A stretch of 64,000 bases of DNA from Gammaproteobacteria bacterium UBA7449 (lineage in GTDB: Bacteria > Pseudomonadota > Gammaproteobacteria > Pseudomonadales > Pseudohongiellaceae): the NCBI GenBank assembly GCA_002477465.1, contig DLPV01000019.1, positions 8,281 to 72,280 on the forward strand, written 5' to 3'. Each line of letters starts with the position of its first letter. Positions within the stretch are counted from its first letter, which is position 1. The position numbers and the translations under genes are program-made. This document shows, in pieces, positions 53,348 through 62,498 of this stretch. The notes under the pieces were generated by a model that saw nothing but the letters and a program-made list of their open reading frames with translations, searched no databases and was not told the origin of the DNA.

Positions 53348-55450
53348 ATGACTTTTCGTGCAATAGGGCTGGCGGGATTAACCCTGGCAGTAGCGCTGCC
53401 AGTTGCGGCGCAGCAGTCTGAATACGGCGCAGCAATTGACGCTGAGCGCCTGCAGGGTGCAGATAGTGAAAATGAGTCCTGGCTCAGCTATGGCCGCACC
53501 TACGATGAACAGCGCTATAGCCCGTTGGATCAGATTAATCGGGATACCGTGAGCGAACTCGGCCTGAGTTGGTATGCGGATATGACCACCAGTCGCGGGC
53601 AGGAATCCACTCCAGTGGTGGTAGACGGTGCACTTTACATCACTACTGCCTGGAGCCTCGTACATGCCTTCGACGTGCGCAGCGGAGAGCGACTTTGGAC
53701 TTATGATCCCCAGGTGGATCGTGGCAAGGGTCGGGATGCCTGCTGCGATGTGGTGAATCGCGGTGTCGCGGCCTGGGACGGCAAGATATTTGTAGGGACC
53801 CTGGATGGGCGCCTGGTTGCCCTCGACTCAGCTAGCGGTGACGTCGAATGGGAAGTGGCAACTGTAGATGCGTCGCTGCCATACACGATTACCGGCGCGC
53901 CGCGCGTGGTTAAAGGCAAGGTCTTGATTGGCAACGGGGGTGCGGAGTACGGCGTACGCGGTTTCGTGACTGCCTATGATGCCGAGACAGGCGAGCAGGC
54001 CTGGCGCTTCTACACTGTTCCCGGCAATCCGGCGGACGGCTATGAAAGTGACGTGATGACCGCGGCCGCCGATACCTGGACCGGTGCCTGGTGGAACCTG
54101 GGCGGTGGCGGCACTGTGTGGGATGCTATGGCCTACGACCCTGAGTTAGATCTGCTCTATATTGGAGTCGGAAATGGATCACCCTGGAATCAGGCTCTGC
54201 GTAGCCCTGGCGGTGGTGACAACCTGTTTCTTTCCTCCATTGTGGCATTGGATCCGGACGACGGCAGCTACCGTTGGCACTACCAGACTACACCGGGCGA
54301 AACCTGGGACTACACTGCGACCCAGCACATCATGCTGGCCGATCTCGAGATTGAGGGTGATATACGCCGCGTCGTGATGCAGGCACCCAAGAACGGCTTC
54401 TTTTATGTGCTGGATGCCGAAGATGGTGAATTGATTTCTGCCAATAACTACACGCCTGTAAACTGGGCGACCCATATTGACCTGCAGACTGGCCGTCCGG
54501 TTGAGGTTGCCGATGCCCGCTATGAGAAGTCAAACAACCCGGCCATTGTTCTGCCTGGGCCGCTGGGTGGTCACAACTGGTATCCCATGGCGTTCAGCCA
54601 GGATACCGGCCTGGTCTACATTCCAGTGACTGAAAACTTCATGGGCTACGTGGCTGACGGCGAGTTCGTGACCGACCCTGATGGCTGGAATACCGGTGTC
54701 GATTTTGGACGAGGATTTCAATTAGTAATGAGTCAGCCCGAAATTCCAAGCAATGCCTCTCTGCTAAAAGCCTGGAACCCGGTGACTCAAGAAGAGGTGT
54801 GGCGCGTGCAGCATCCAATCGGAGAAGGGAATGCGGGCGTGCTCGCAACGGCCGGTGGTCTGGTGTTTCAGGGTACGCGCTCCGGGGAATTCGTCGCCTA
54901 TAACGATGAGACCGGTGAAGCCCTGTGGACAGACTACGTTCAGGCCGGGGTGATGGCAGCACCAGCGACCTTCACTGTGGACGGTGAGCAACATATTGCC
55001 CTGCTGGTGGGGTCACCTGCGCTTCCCAAGGCGGGGCCAGGCGCGGCAGAACCTACTACGGTGGCATCAAGAAACAATTCGCGCCTGTTGATTTATCGCG
55101 CTGGCGGCGACGCCATGCTGCCCAGTAATCCAATCACCACCAGTGTGGAAGGTGATTTTGAAATTCCCCAGATCGAGGCATCCAATGAGTTGCTGTCCCA
55201 AGGGGAGACCGCCTACAACCGCAACTGCTCGGTCTGTCACGGCCCAATGGGTATATCCCTGCGTGCGGATACCTACCCTGATCTGCGTCTGAGTCGTCGC
55301 ATAGCAACTCAGAATTCCTGGGCTGCCGTGGTATTAGAGGGCGAGTTATCCGACGCCGGCATGGTGTCCTTCGACAGTGAACTGAGTGATAGCGATGCCG
55401 AGGCAATACGCACCTATATCATCAACCAGGCGAATCTGACCCTGCAATAG
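53348..55450 (+). CDS. PQQ-dependent alcohol dehydrogenase (quinohaemoprotein type)
   Basis: This 700-residue periplasmic enzyme is an eight-bladed PQQ propeller followed by a cytochrome c domain. Features in order are the signal peptide (ending PVAAQ), blade motifs (tryptophan docking, e.g. LDGRLVALDSASGDVEWEV), the adjacent cysteines of the disulphide ring in DACCDVVNRG, the catalytic aspartate in GETWDYTATQH, and a haem motif CSVCH near residue 626. The residue two after the catalytic Asp is Thr, where lanthanide enzymes have Asp, so this looks calcium-type. The substrate is a primary or secondary alcohol. The AAGGAAG precedes the ATG, and a terminator follows. Confidence 0.93.
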   Translation: MTFRAIGLAGLTLAVALPVAAQQSEYGAAIDAERLQGADSENESWLSYGRTYDEQRYSPLDQINRDTVSELGLSWYADMTTSRGQESTPVVVDGALYITTAWSLVHAFDVRSGERLWTYDPQVDRGKGRDACCDVVNRGVAAWDGKIFVGTLDGRLVALDSASGDVEWEVATVDASLPYTITGAPRVVKGKVLIGNGGAEYGVRGFVTAYDAETGEQAWRFYTVPGNPADGYESDVMTAAADTWTGAWWNLGGGGTVWDAMAYDPELDLLYIGVGNGSPWNQALRSPGGGDNLFLSSIVALDPDDGSYRWHYQTTPGETWDYTATQHIMLADLEIEGDIRRVVMQAPKNGFFYVLDAEDGELISANNYTPVNWATHIDLQTGRPVEVADARYEKSNNPAIVLPGPLGGHNWYPMAFSQDTGLVYIPVTENFMGYVADGEFVTDPDGWNTGVDFGRGFQLVMSQPEIPSNASLLKAWNPVTQEEVWRVQHPIGEGNAGVLATAGGLVFQGTRSGEFVAYNDETGEALWTDYVQAGVMAAPATFTVDGEQHIALLVGSPALPKAGPGAAEPTTVASRNNSRLLIYRAGGDAMLPSNPITTSVEGDFEIPQIEASNELLSQGETAYNRNCSVCHGPMGISLRADTYPDLRLSRRIATQNSWAAVVLEGELSDAGMVSFDSELSDSDAEAIRTYIINQANLTLQ

Positions 55451-55479
55451 GTTGGCTTAAACCTTGAGTTGCATCAGTC

Positions 55480-55508
55480 AAAAAGGGGGACCGCAGGTCC
55501 CCTTTTTT
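55480..55508 (+). terminator. Rho-independent terminator after the PQQ alcohol dehydrogenase gene
   Basis: The stem aaaaagggg-gacc pairs with ggtc-cccttttt around a GCA loop, ending in a T-run, 30 bp after the stop codon. Confidence 0.85.
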
Positions 55509-55597
55509 CGTTGTGATGTCGCGCCACTGGCACGCGACTTTGTTGGTGATGGAAAACTGGCTACACTGGGTTAAATCATTAGAGGGAGTCAGTCGAT

Positions 55598-56689
55598 ATG
55601 CAAAGATCCCGGAAAATAGCGAAGCCTCCAGTCGACGCGATAAACACGGTGCTGCCCACCATGTTCCTGGCTTTGATATTGGCCAGCAGCGCGGCGCTAG
55701 GTCAGACTGACGCGGAATCTGTTGCCCACGGCGTTCGTAATGATCTGCCACGGCCCTACATAACCCAGCGCGATTGGGGTGAGTTACCAGACAACACGGC
55801 GGCCTGGGCGGCTGTCACCGCGGTTGAGCCTGCACCCGATGGTAAGACTATATACGTGGTGCACCGCTGTTTTGAAAATTCCTGCGAAGATCGCCCGGAA
55901 GACCCGATCCTTAAATTTGATTACGACGGCAAGCTGTTGGCCAGCTTTGGCCGGGGTCTGTTTGTTTTCCCCCATGGCGCCACGGTTGATCACGAGGGTA
56001 ACCTCTGGGTCACCGATGCCCGGGCAAATGATGACACTGGTCACCAGGTGTTCAAGTTCAGCCCGGATGGTGAAGTCCTGCTGACTTTGGGACGGCCCGG
56101 TGAAGGTGGCTCAGAGCCTGGCTTGCTGTATTGGCCTAATGATGTCGTTGTCGATCCCCGCGACGGCGATATTTTTGTAGCCGAGAGCCATCGCAACGGC
56201 CTTAATAATCGCATTGCGCATTTCGCCAGTGACGGTAGCTTCATCAAGGCTATTGGCCGCAAAGGAGAAGCGTCCGGAGAAATGAGTGAGCCTCATAGCC
56301 TGGCTATGGATTCAAGGGGCCGCCTGTTTGTGGGTGATCGGGAAAACAACCGTATTCAAATTCTGTCGCAGGAGGGTGAATTTATTGATGAGTGGACGCA
56401 GTTCGGCCGGCCCAGCGGCATCATGATCACGGCGGACGACACGATCTACGTGGCCGACTCCGAGTCAGGCCCAGATACGGGGGCTGGGGAGCTCATGGGC
56501 ATCATGAAAGGTATTCGCATTGGCTCGGCAATCGATGGCACGGTCCACAGCTTTATCGAAGATATGGAGCCGCTGCGAGATGATCATTCCGGAGCAGAGG
56601 GCGTTGGTGTCGACCATGCGGGTAATGTCTACGGGGCTGTGGTGAGGCGGCGTATGTTGGAGCGCCACGTGCTGAAAAGTGAGCCCTAG
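55598..56689 (+). CDS. Exported NHL-repeat six-bladed propeller protein
   Basis: This 363-residue protein has a signal peptide (ending SAALGQ) and NHL/6-blade repeats: FVFPHGATVDHEGNLWVTDAR, YWPNDVVVDPRDGDIFVAES, EPHSLAMDSRGRLFVGDRENN and RPSGIMITADDTIYVADS. This matches the family grouped with peptidyl-alpha-hydroxyglycine alpha-amidating lyase, but in bacteria the enzymatic role is not established. Histidines and aspartates in the blade tops could bind zinc or calcium. The start ATG 55598 has AGAGGGAG about 10 bp upstream. Confidence 0.82.
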   Translation: MQRSRKIAKPPVDAINTVLPTMFLALILASSAALGQTDAESVAHGVRNDLPRPYITQRDWGELPDNTAAWAAVTAVEPAPDGKTIYVVHRCFENSCEDRPEDPILKFDYDGKLLASFGRGLFVFPHGATVDHEGNLWVTDARANDDTGHQVFKFSPDGEVLLTLGRPGEGGSEPGLLYWPNDVVVDPRDGDIFVAESHRNGLNNRIAHFASDGSFIKAIGRKGEASGEMSEPHSLAMDSRGRLFVGDRENNRIQILSQEGEFIDEWTQFGRPSGIMITADDTIYVADSESGPDTGAGELMGIMKGIRIGSAIDGTVHSFIEDMEPLRDDHSGAEGVGVDHAGNVYGAVVRRRMLERHVLKSEP

Positions 56690-56726
56690 TCATGACCCAA
56701 CCCACAGCGGGCCAGCCGTAAAAACC

Positions 56727-57269
56727 ATGAAATTCAGTCACCGTATCGCGGTACAAGCGGACATCCCGTCCATTATTGATCTGATGCGACTGGCGATTGA
56801 AGAGAACATGAAGGCTTATCTCTCCCATGCAGAGATTGAGGCAGCCAAAGAAACCATGGGTGTGGATCAAACCCTCATAGATGATGGCAGCTATTTTCTG
56901 ATCGAAGCCGCGGTTGACGGCAAGCAAGTGTTGGTTGGCTGTGGTGGTTGGGGCAAAAGGCGCACCCTGTATGGCGGTAATCACACGAAAGGGCGCGATG
57001 ACAGTCTCAGCGATCCGGCGACAGAGGCAGCCCGTATCCGCGCCATGTACACCCACCCGAAGTGGACGCGTCAAGGTATTGGCTCTTTATTGATTAAACT
57101 GGGCGAGGATGCGGCTCGTGCCGCAGGATTCAAGCGTATTGCTCTGGGTTCAACCGTGGCAGGTGAACCACTTTACCTGGCCAAAGGTTTTAAGGAAGTC
57201 AGTCGAGAAGTATTGAAGGGAGAAAACGGCTCGGACAATCTGGTAGTTACTATGGAAAAACCGCTTTAG
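56727..57269 (+). CDS. GNAT family N-acetyltransferase
   Basis: This 180-residue acetyl-CoA-dependent transferase starts ATG 56727; a GTG at 56679 is in frame but falls inside the previous gene. The acetyl-CoA-binding motif A is MYTHPKWTRQGIGSLLIKLGEDAARAAGFKR (residues ~112-143), with the Q/RxxGxG/A core as RQGIGS. The final strand and helix (YLAKGFKEVSREVL) complete the fold. The acceptor is unknown. The gene follows the NHL-repeat gene and may share its transcript. Confidence 0.9.
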   Translation: MKFSHRIAVQADIPSIIDLMRLAIEENMKAYLSHAEIEAAKETMGVDQTLIDDGSYFLIEAAVDGKQVLVGCGGWGKRRTLYGGNHTKGRDDSLSDPATEAARIRAMYTHPKWTRQGIGSLLIKLGEDAARAAGFKRIALGSTVAGEPLYLAKGFKEVSREVLKGENGSDNLVVTMEKPL

Positions 57270-57321
57270 GTAAACGAATTGTGAGCTTTAGACAGGATTG
57301 TCAGTCAGCGGAGGCTCAGTC

Positions 57322-57525
57322 GTGGAAAGAATTACCCTAGCAAATCGCTTTGTTAACTACGCAGATGCTGCGAGTGTATTTCCGTTGGTGCAGGCCATCG
57401 CATTTTCGGTAGCTCTTTCGGAGCCGGATATTCGCTGCTCTATAGCCGATATCTGGCTGGCTTGTGCGTTCGTGGTGTTAAGTGCCTACACTGCAATTCT
57501 TGATCCACTCTGCCGGCTGTCATAG
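57322..57525 (+). CDS. Small hydrophobic protein
   Basis: This 67-residue protein starts at GTG 57322, with GGAG about 10 bp upstream. Two hydrophobic segments are visible (FPLVQAIAFSVALS and IWLACAFVVLSAYTAILDP). No family was recognised. It is followed after 15 bp by another small membrane protein. Confidence 0.5.
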   Translation: MERITLANRFVNYADAASVFPLVQAIAFSVALSEPDIRCSIADIWLACAFVVLSAYTAILDPLCRLS

Positions 57526-57540
57526 CTCGAGCGAATTTTT

Positions 57541-57753
57541 ATGCGAACACTGGTCTTTATGCTGTTGGGAATGACGCTAGGGGCAGTTATGTCCCTGGTG
57601 CTGGCTGCTGCCGTGGTTTTTCTGCTGCCTTTGGTTACTGGCCTCGGCGGCGATGAGGCTTCTCAGGGTGTCATTCTCACCTTGGTAGTTGCTGTGACTG
57701 CGCCGGTCCTGGGTTTGATTGGCGCGGCCATTGGTTTTCGCAAGTCACGCTAA
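57541..57753 (+). CDS. Small two-helix membrane protein
   Basis: This 70-residue protein has two hydrophobic helices (about 5-32 and 43-64) separated by GLGGDEASQG and ending GFRKSR. No known domain. It starts at ATG 57541, 15 bp after the preceding small gene, and is followed by a terminator. Confidence 0.65.
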   Translation: MRTLVFMLLGMTLGAVMSLVLAAAVVFLLPLVTGLGGDEASQGVILTLVVAVTAPVLGLIGAAIGFRKSR

Positions 57754-57794
57754 GTCAGGCTGCAAGTTGAGTCGCGCTTGTCAGTGCGCCACAA

Positions 57795-57818
57795 AAAAGC
57801 CCTCCGAGGAGGGCTTTT
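57795..57818. terminator. Bidirectional Rho-independent terminator
   Basis: Stem aaaagccctcc (57795-57805) and ggagggctttt (57808-57818), with A- and T-runs on each side. It separates the small membrane protein gene (+) from the convergent TonB-dependent receptor gene (-). Confidence 0.85.
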
Positions 57819-57848
57819 AAATCTGGAACCAAGTTGCTGTGCCGGGAA

Positions 57849-60002
57849 TCAGAAAGTAGTGCGAACCTGCAGTGCCAGCTCCATGCCGCCACCGTTACAG
57901 TAGTCTTCATTTTCTTCAACCACACCACCGGCAGTGGCACCAACGAAACGGGTTCGCTTTCGACACCATTCCGCGTTCGTCATGTTGTTTGATTCCAGTC
58001 GAAACATGAGGTTGCCAAAAGCACGTTTCTCAACATAGGCAGAGAGGCGAGGGGCTTCGATAAACTCTTCGATATCATCAATATCGATCGCCTGGCGGCC
58101 AGTGCTGCCATTGGAGTTATTGCTGTAGTTGAAGCCATAGGTCAGGCCGCGTGAAGACACGTCATGACGGAAACCCACATTGGCCTGCCAGCGGCCATTA
58201 CCGCGCTGACGTCGCTTGATACCGAGGAAAGGATCCATGAATTCAGAGTCACGCAGGCGCACACCGGTAGTCAGCAAGGCATTGTTGAGGCCCAAGGGGT
58301 CAAGTTTGGTACTGACGTCGAGGTTCAGTCCATAGCGCTTGCCGTCGCCGATATTGCCGCGGGCAGATTCCAGCTTGTTTTCGCTGCTAGAGACATCGAT
58401 ACGGTCGATGTGGTCTTCCACGTCGCGATACCAGAACTGGGAATTGACTACACCGAGTTCGTTAGGCAGCCGCATTTCGAGGTTCAATTCATAGCGCCAG
58501 GATTGCTCCTGACGAATGTCGGGGTTACCCGCTATGGTGTCTCGATCTTCGTCACCGCCATCCACAGAGGCGCTAAAGTCAGAAAAACTCAGCTGTTCCA
58601 CATCTTTGCGGACGCCGGCTCGCAGCTGTAGGCTGGAGGTGATGTCGTAACGGTAGTCGATTCGCGGTCGCACGAACTGAAAGTCGCGCGAGTTGCTGAC
58701 ATCGCCACTCTGCTCGATGGTAGAAGTTTCCATCACGATTGAACTTTCCAGCGACATTTTCGGATTAAGCTGCCAATTATGATTGGCAAAGGGTTCCGTG
58801 CGCATTTCCTGAACCGTGGAGTTACCGTTTGGAATACTCACCGGAACCAGGTTGCCAAATGCGGGATTGCGCTCGCCGTCGGTATCACGGGCCAGCACCA
58901 GGTTGGAATCGCGGATTGTCTGTGCGCCTTCAACGCCAAGCTCCAGACCCTGGGAACCGCTTAAGCTTAAAGTATAGGAGGTGCGCGCGATACGTTCGCG
59001 ATCGCGGCCCGCATTCTCGATGAACAGGTCCTGGGTGCTCACGTCATTCAGTAACTGAAAGCGGTTGCGCTGGTTTACCGAGTCGCGATCATTGACGATG
59101 AACAGAAAGCGGAAGGTGCCTGCGTTGCGAAAATCGTGCTCGAAGTCACCGCCGACTTCCCAGTTATTGCGCTGGTTGGCGTTGGACTCGGTTTCCACAC
59201 GTGAGGAATTGTCTGCCATCTGGGTGATGGTGCGATAACGCTCATCCGGGACATCGCCAACAGTTTCGACCAGCGCATTGAACTGCACCACGCTGCGCTG
59301 GAAGCTGTAGCCCAGGTTCATGCTGGTTTGCAGCTGGGTTTCATCGCGGGTGCGCGATTCACGGCGAACCTCGGTGAGATCGCCATTCGGGCTAAAGCTG
59401 AATTCCTCGCTCTCCCAGGCGCGATAGCGGGGGTCGGCTCCCACGTTAAACAGGTAGTTTAAATTTCCAGTCTGGCCAGCGTGAGAGAGCTGGCCGCCAG
59501 GATCGAAGGTGCCGTCCTGTATGACATCGGAGCGCAGCTGCACTGTAGTGCTGGACCGGCTGGGTGTATCCAGCAACACGACGTTTACTATCTGCCCGCT
59601 ACCGCGAACATCCAGCTCTTCCGACGTGCCGCGAATAATCTCAATATGTTCCACCTGATCGGCAGAGATGCGGGCCAGCTGGCTGCGACCACCGTTGTTC
59701 TTGCCAGTGATGCGCTGACCATTAATAAGCACTTCACCCGCACCGGATCCCAGGCCGCGCCCGCTACTGCTGCCGCGCAAGGCCAGTTCAATGCCGGGAA
59801 TGCGGCTCAGCATATCGTTGGCTGAGACGGGGTAGAACTGGTCAAAGTATTCCGCCGGGTATACAACGGTCGAGTCTTTGTCCACTAAGTCAGTAGAGGG
59901 TATCTCTGCGGAGACAGCAAGTGACCAGGCCACCGCTGCCGTTAGCAGGCTGGCTTTAGTCTTCGCGAGTAGTTGGCGTTTAGAAAGGTGCCTGGAGATC
60001 AT
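57849..60002 (-). CDS. TonB-dependent outer-membrane receptor
   Basis: This 717-residue receptor has a signal peptide (ending VSAEIP) and a plug domain (residues ~45-160) with the conserved ANDMLSRIPGIELALRG and ADQVEHIEIIRGTSEELDVRGSG. A long barrel follows, ending in LQVRTTF with the C-terminal phenylalanine. No clear TonB box is seen. Near the end a CRKRTRF...CNGGG pair of cysteines could form a surface disulphide. It takes up an unknown ligand (siderophore, sugar or other) using TonB energy. No partner genes lie beside it, which leaves the substrate open. Confidence 0.92.
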   Translation of the reverse strand: MISRHLSKRQLLAKTKASLLTAAVAWSLAVSAEIPSTDLVDKDSTVVYPAEYFDQFYPVSANDMLSRIPGIELALRGSSSGRGLGSGAGEVLINGQRITGKNNGGRSQLARISADQVEHIEIIRGTSEELDVRGSGQIVNVVLLDTPSRSSTTVQLRSDVIQDGTFDPGGQLSHAGQTGNLNYLFNVGADPRYRAWESEEFSFSPNGDLTEVRRESRTRDETQLQTSMNLGYSFQRSVVQFNALVETVGDVPDERYRTITQMADNSSRVETESNANQRNNWEVGGDFEHDFRNAGTFRFLFIVNDRDSVNQRNRFQLLNDVSTQDLFIENAGRDRERIARTSYTLSLSGSQGLELGVEGAQTIRDSNLVLARDTDGERNPAFGNLVPVSIPNGNSTVQEMRTEPFANHNWQLNPKMSLESSIVMETSTIEQSGDVSNSRDFQFVRPRIDYRYDITSSLQLRAGVRKDVEQLSFSDFSASVDGGDEDRDTIAGNPDIRQEQSWRYELNLEMRLPNELGVVNSQFWYRDVEDHIDRIDVSSSENKLESARGNIGDGKRYGLNLDVSTKLDPLGLNNALLTTGVRLRDSEFMDPFLGIKRRQRGNGRWQANVGFRHDVSSRGLTYGFNYSNNSNGSTGRQAIDIDDIEEFIEAPRLSAYVEKRAFGNLMFRLESNNMTNAEWCRKRTRFVGATAGGVVEENEDYCNGGGMELALQVRTTF

Positions 60003-60371
60003 GTTAAATTCCGTAGTAGCTTCTCAGATTCCGTTCATTCTTAATTAGCTAGTGGTCTGCTGGCTTTGACTGCAACTTGCTGGGCGCCAGGAATCTCCCT
60101 AAGTAGTGAATAATTATATAGTTTTGATTTCGGCGACTTTGTGACATTTTGTAGGGTAACGGGGACGAATTCCGTGAAAATGTGTCAATTTCGTGGCAAA
60201 TTGCAACTCTGAGCGCCTTAAGCTGCCTTTGACTGCCAGAGCCATTGTCTCGAAGCCTGTCTGGGTATTCTGTGAATTGCCGCAAACAATAGCTGCAATT
60301 TCCGAATTATGTGCTGATAACAAGGCATCACGCCAATAATAAATCAGAGCCGAAGACTCGAAAAAGCGACC
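60003..60371. other. Divergent intergenic region
   Basis: About 370 bases between the TonB receptor (minus) and the GT9 gene (plus). No coding frame with recognisable content, no RNA gene and no obvious operator palindrome were seen. It should hold both divergent promoters. Confidence 0.5.
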
Positions 60372-61433
60372 GTGAATCCTGAAAAAGCCCCCATTCTCTT
60401 GTTTCCGACCCACTTCCTGGGCAATTTTGTATTGGGATTGCCCTGGGTGCTGAAGGTGCTGGAAAGCCATCCAGATGCCCTAGTGGTGCTGGATGTACGA
60501 TTTGGCCCGCTCGCCGCCATGGTATTGCCGCCGCAAACCAGGACCTTGCTGTTTCCACGTAGTGAAATGGCGAAGGACAAGCCTTTCTTCAGTCGTCTAT
60601 CTCACTACTGGCGGTTCATGCGAGCGTTTCGAGGCGCACGAACGGACACCATTCTCGATTTGGAAGGGGAGCGCTTCACCGGTGTCCTGGCTCGTTTGAG
60701 CGGTTGCAGCAATCGGGTTGGGCATACCGGAAAGCGGGCGGAATTGTTCTATACCGATATCCGCGACCCCAATTACAAGAATCACCGCTTTAAAGCGTTC
60801 GGCGAAATTGTCAGCGAATATGTAGATGAGGTGGCGCCTTCCAGCAGTCTGCCTTATCGGATTGGTGCCTCGGCAGGGGAGACCATTGAAAAGTTGGTGA
60901 CAGCAGCGGCGGGCAAAAATCTTGTTGCCGTTCACCCCGGTGCCAGTGTCTCCTACAAGTTGTGGCCTGGGGAATACTTCGCAGAATTGGTCACCTTGCT
61001 TCACGAAGCAGGGCTGCAGGTTGTCTGGGTCGGAGCTGGTGAAAATGACGCTGAAATCATTGATGCAGTGACAGCGCAGTTGGGAGGGATTGAGGTCTTT
61101 AACTTTTGCAACCGTCTCTCTTTTGCGGAACTCGCCGAACTCTACCGGCGTTGTCGCTTCTTTGTCGGTGGGGACAGTGGTCCCATGCATCTGGCGGCTT
61201 CTGCTGGCATCCCGGTTTTTGCCCTGTTCGGCCCAAGTGATGAAGCTATCTGGGCCCCGCTGGGGGAAAACAGCTATATGGTACGCGGCTCAGAGGCCTG
61301 TGGCGAAGACTGTGATACTTTCCGCTGCAGCTTTAATTACCGTTGTATGGCCTCTCTGCGTCCGCAGTCAGTGATGGCTGTCATCAATGATAAGATCCTT
61401 GGCCACGATACAGCTCAGGCTGTGGAAGATTGA
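60372..61433 (+). CDS. Glycosyltransferase family 9 (heptosyltransferase-like)
   Basis: This 353-residue cytoplasmic transferase adds heptose or a similar sugar to the LPS core. Supporting motifs are the N-terminal ILLFPTHFLGNFVLGLPWVLK, then VAVHPGASVSYKLWPGEYFAELV near residue 182 and the donor-binding FVGGDSGPMHLAASAGIPVFALFGPSDE near 265. The start is a GTG at 60372. Three to four cysteines near the end (GEDCDTFRCSFNYRC) are unusual but occur in this family. It overlaps the next GT2 frame, so the two are coupled. Confidence 0.92.
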   Translation: MNPEKAPILLFPTHFLGNFVLGLPWVLKVLESHPDALVVLDVRFGPLAAMVLPPQTRTLLFPRSEMAKDKPFFSRLSHYWRFMRAFRGARTDTILDLEGERFTGVLARLSGCSNRVGHTGKRAELFYTDIRDPNYKNHRFKAFGEIVSEYVDEVAPSSSLPYRIGASAGETIEKLVTAAAGKNLVAVHPGASVSYKLWPGEYFAELVTLLHEAGLQVVWVGAGENDAEIIDAVTAQLGGIEVFNFCNRLSFAELAELYRRCRFFVGGDSGPMHLAASAGIPVFALFGPSDEAIWAPLGENSYMVRGSEACGEDCDTFRCSFNYRCMASLRPQSVMAVINDKILGHDTAQAVED

Positions 61434-61474
61434 ACAGACGGCGAAACAAATTTCTCCTTGGTTGGGCTCCACAG

Positions 61475-62242
61475 ATGTTTCAGAAAATTCCAGTTAGTGC
61501 ATACATAATTACCCTTAATGAGGCGCAGAATATCGGTGCCTGCTTGGATCGCCTGGTGGAGTTTGACGAGGTTATCCTGGTGGATAGCGGCAGTACTGAC
61601 GGCACCGTGGAACTGGCCGGGCAGTACGAAAATGTTAAAACCAGTTTCAAGGAATGGTCGGGATTCAGCGAACAGAAAGCCCATGCCTTGGATCTGTGTA
61701 GCAATGAGTGGGTGCTTAACATCGATGCCGATGAAATCCTCACTGATGAATACCTCGAGGAAGTTATTAGGGTAGTGGAGGAAAACAAAGTCGTTGCCCT
61801 GGAATCAAACAGAACGCTTTACCGTTGGGGCAAAAGCCCCAAGAGTTTTGCAGGCGACGATCGCCTGATCCGACTGTTTCGCAAGAGCGCCGGGCATTAT
61901 GAACCGCGCCGTGTGCATGAAAGCATTAGTATTGACGGGGAGGTCGAAAAGACTGACGCTACCATCAATCACCTTGAGAATCTTACCTATTCTCAACGCA
62001 TTGCTAAGTCCAATAAATACAGCCAAGCCAAGGCCGAGGATAAGTTTGAAAAGGGCAGTAGCGTGTCCGTCATTACGCTTATTTTTGTCTTTCCGCTGAC
62101 CTTTATTCAGATCTATTTTTTCAAAGGCTATTTTCTCGATGGCGTGGATGGATTGCTGACCAGTATGAATGCTGCCTTCTATAACTTCATGAAGTACGCG
62201 AAGTTATGGGAAATCAAAAAGGGTAGAGCTAAAAAGCGATAG
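61475..62242 (+). CDS. Glycosyltransferase family 2 (WaaE/KdtX-like)
   Basis: This ~255-residue protein resembles the GT2 enzymes that add beta-glucose or similar to LPS core heptose. Motifs are PVSAYIITLNEAQNIGACLDRL, VILVDSGSTDGTVELA, the DxD-type NIDADEILTDEYLEEV and a C-terminal hydrophobic anchor (LIFVFPLTFIQIYFF). ATG 61475 gives a family-typical N-terminus but has no RBS. TTG 61430, which overlaps the stop of the GT9 gene and has GGAAG upstream, is an equally possible start. Partner of the GT9 gene. Confidence 0.88.
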   Translation: MFQKIPVSAYIITLNEAQNIGACLDRLVEFDEVILVDSGSTDGTVELAGQYENVKTSFKEWSGFSEQKAHALDLCSNEWVLNIDADEILTDEYLEEVIRVVEENKVVALESNRTLYRWGKSPKSFAGDDRLIRLFRKSAGHYEPRRVHESISIDGEVEKTDATINHLENLTYSQRIAKSNKYSQAKAEDKFEKGSSVSVITLIFVFPLTFIQIYFFKGYFLDGVDGLLTSMNAAFYNFMKYAKLWEIKKGRAKKR

Positions 62243-62446
62243 TCATTCAAGAATTGTGAAAGCCATGAACGAGACCTTCAACTGACTCTGGTTGCTCCGA
62301 CTCCAATTAGTTTCTCTATGCAGGCAAGCATACCAAGCCTTCATAAGCGGGATGTCCAATCCGATATTGAGGTACAAGCTGATTCTGGACCAGGCCGGCT
62401 GTTCTCGGTAAGTGGATAAGAAATATGAACTACAGACGTGAAATCA

Positions 62447-62478
62447 AAAGGGCGACGCTGTGAACAGCGCCGCCCTTT
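62447..62478. terminator. Bidirectional Rho-independent terminator
   Basis: The stem aaagggcgacgctgt (62447-62461) pairs with acagcgccgcccttt (62464-62478) with one internal mismatch and a tight loop. It lies between the convergent GT2 and hydrolase genes. Confidence 0.85.
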
Positions 62479-62498
62479 ATTATTACTTTTTTAGCTGA

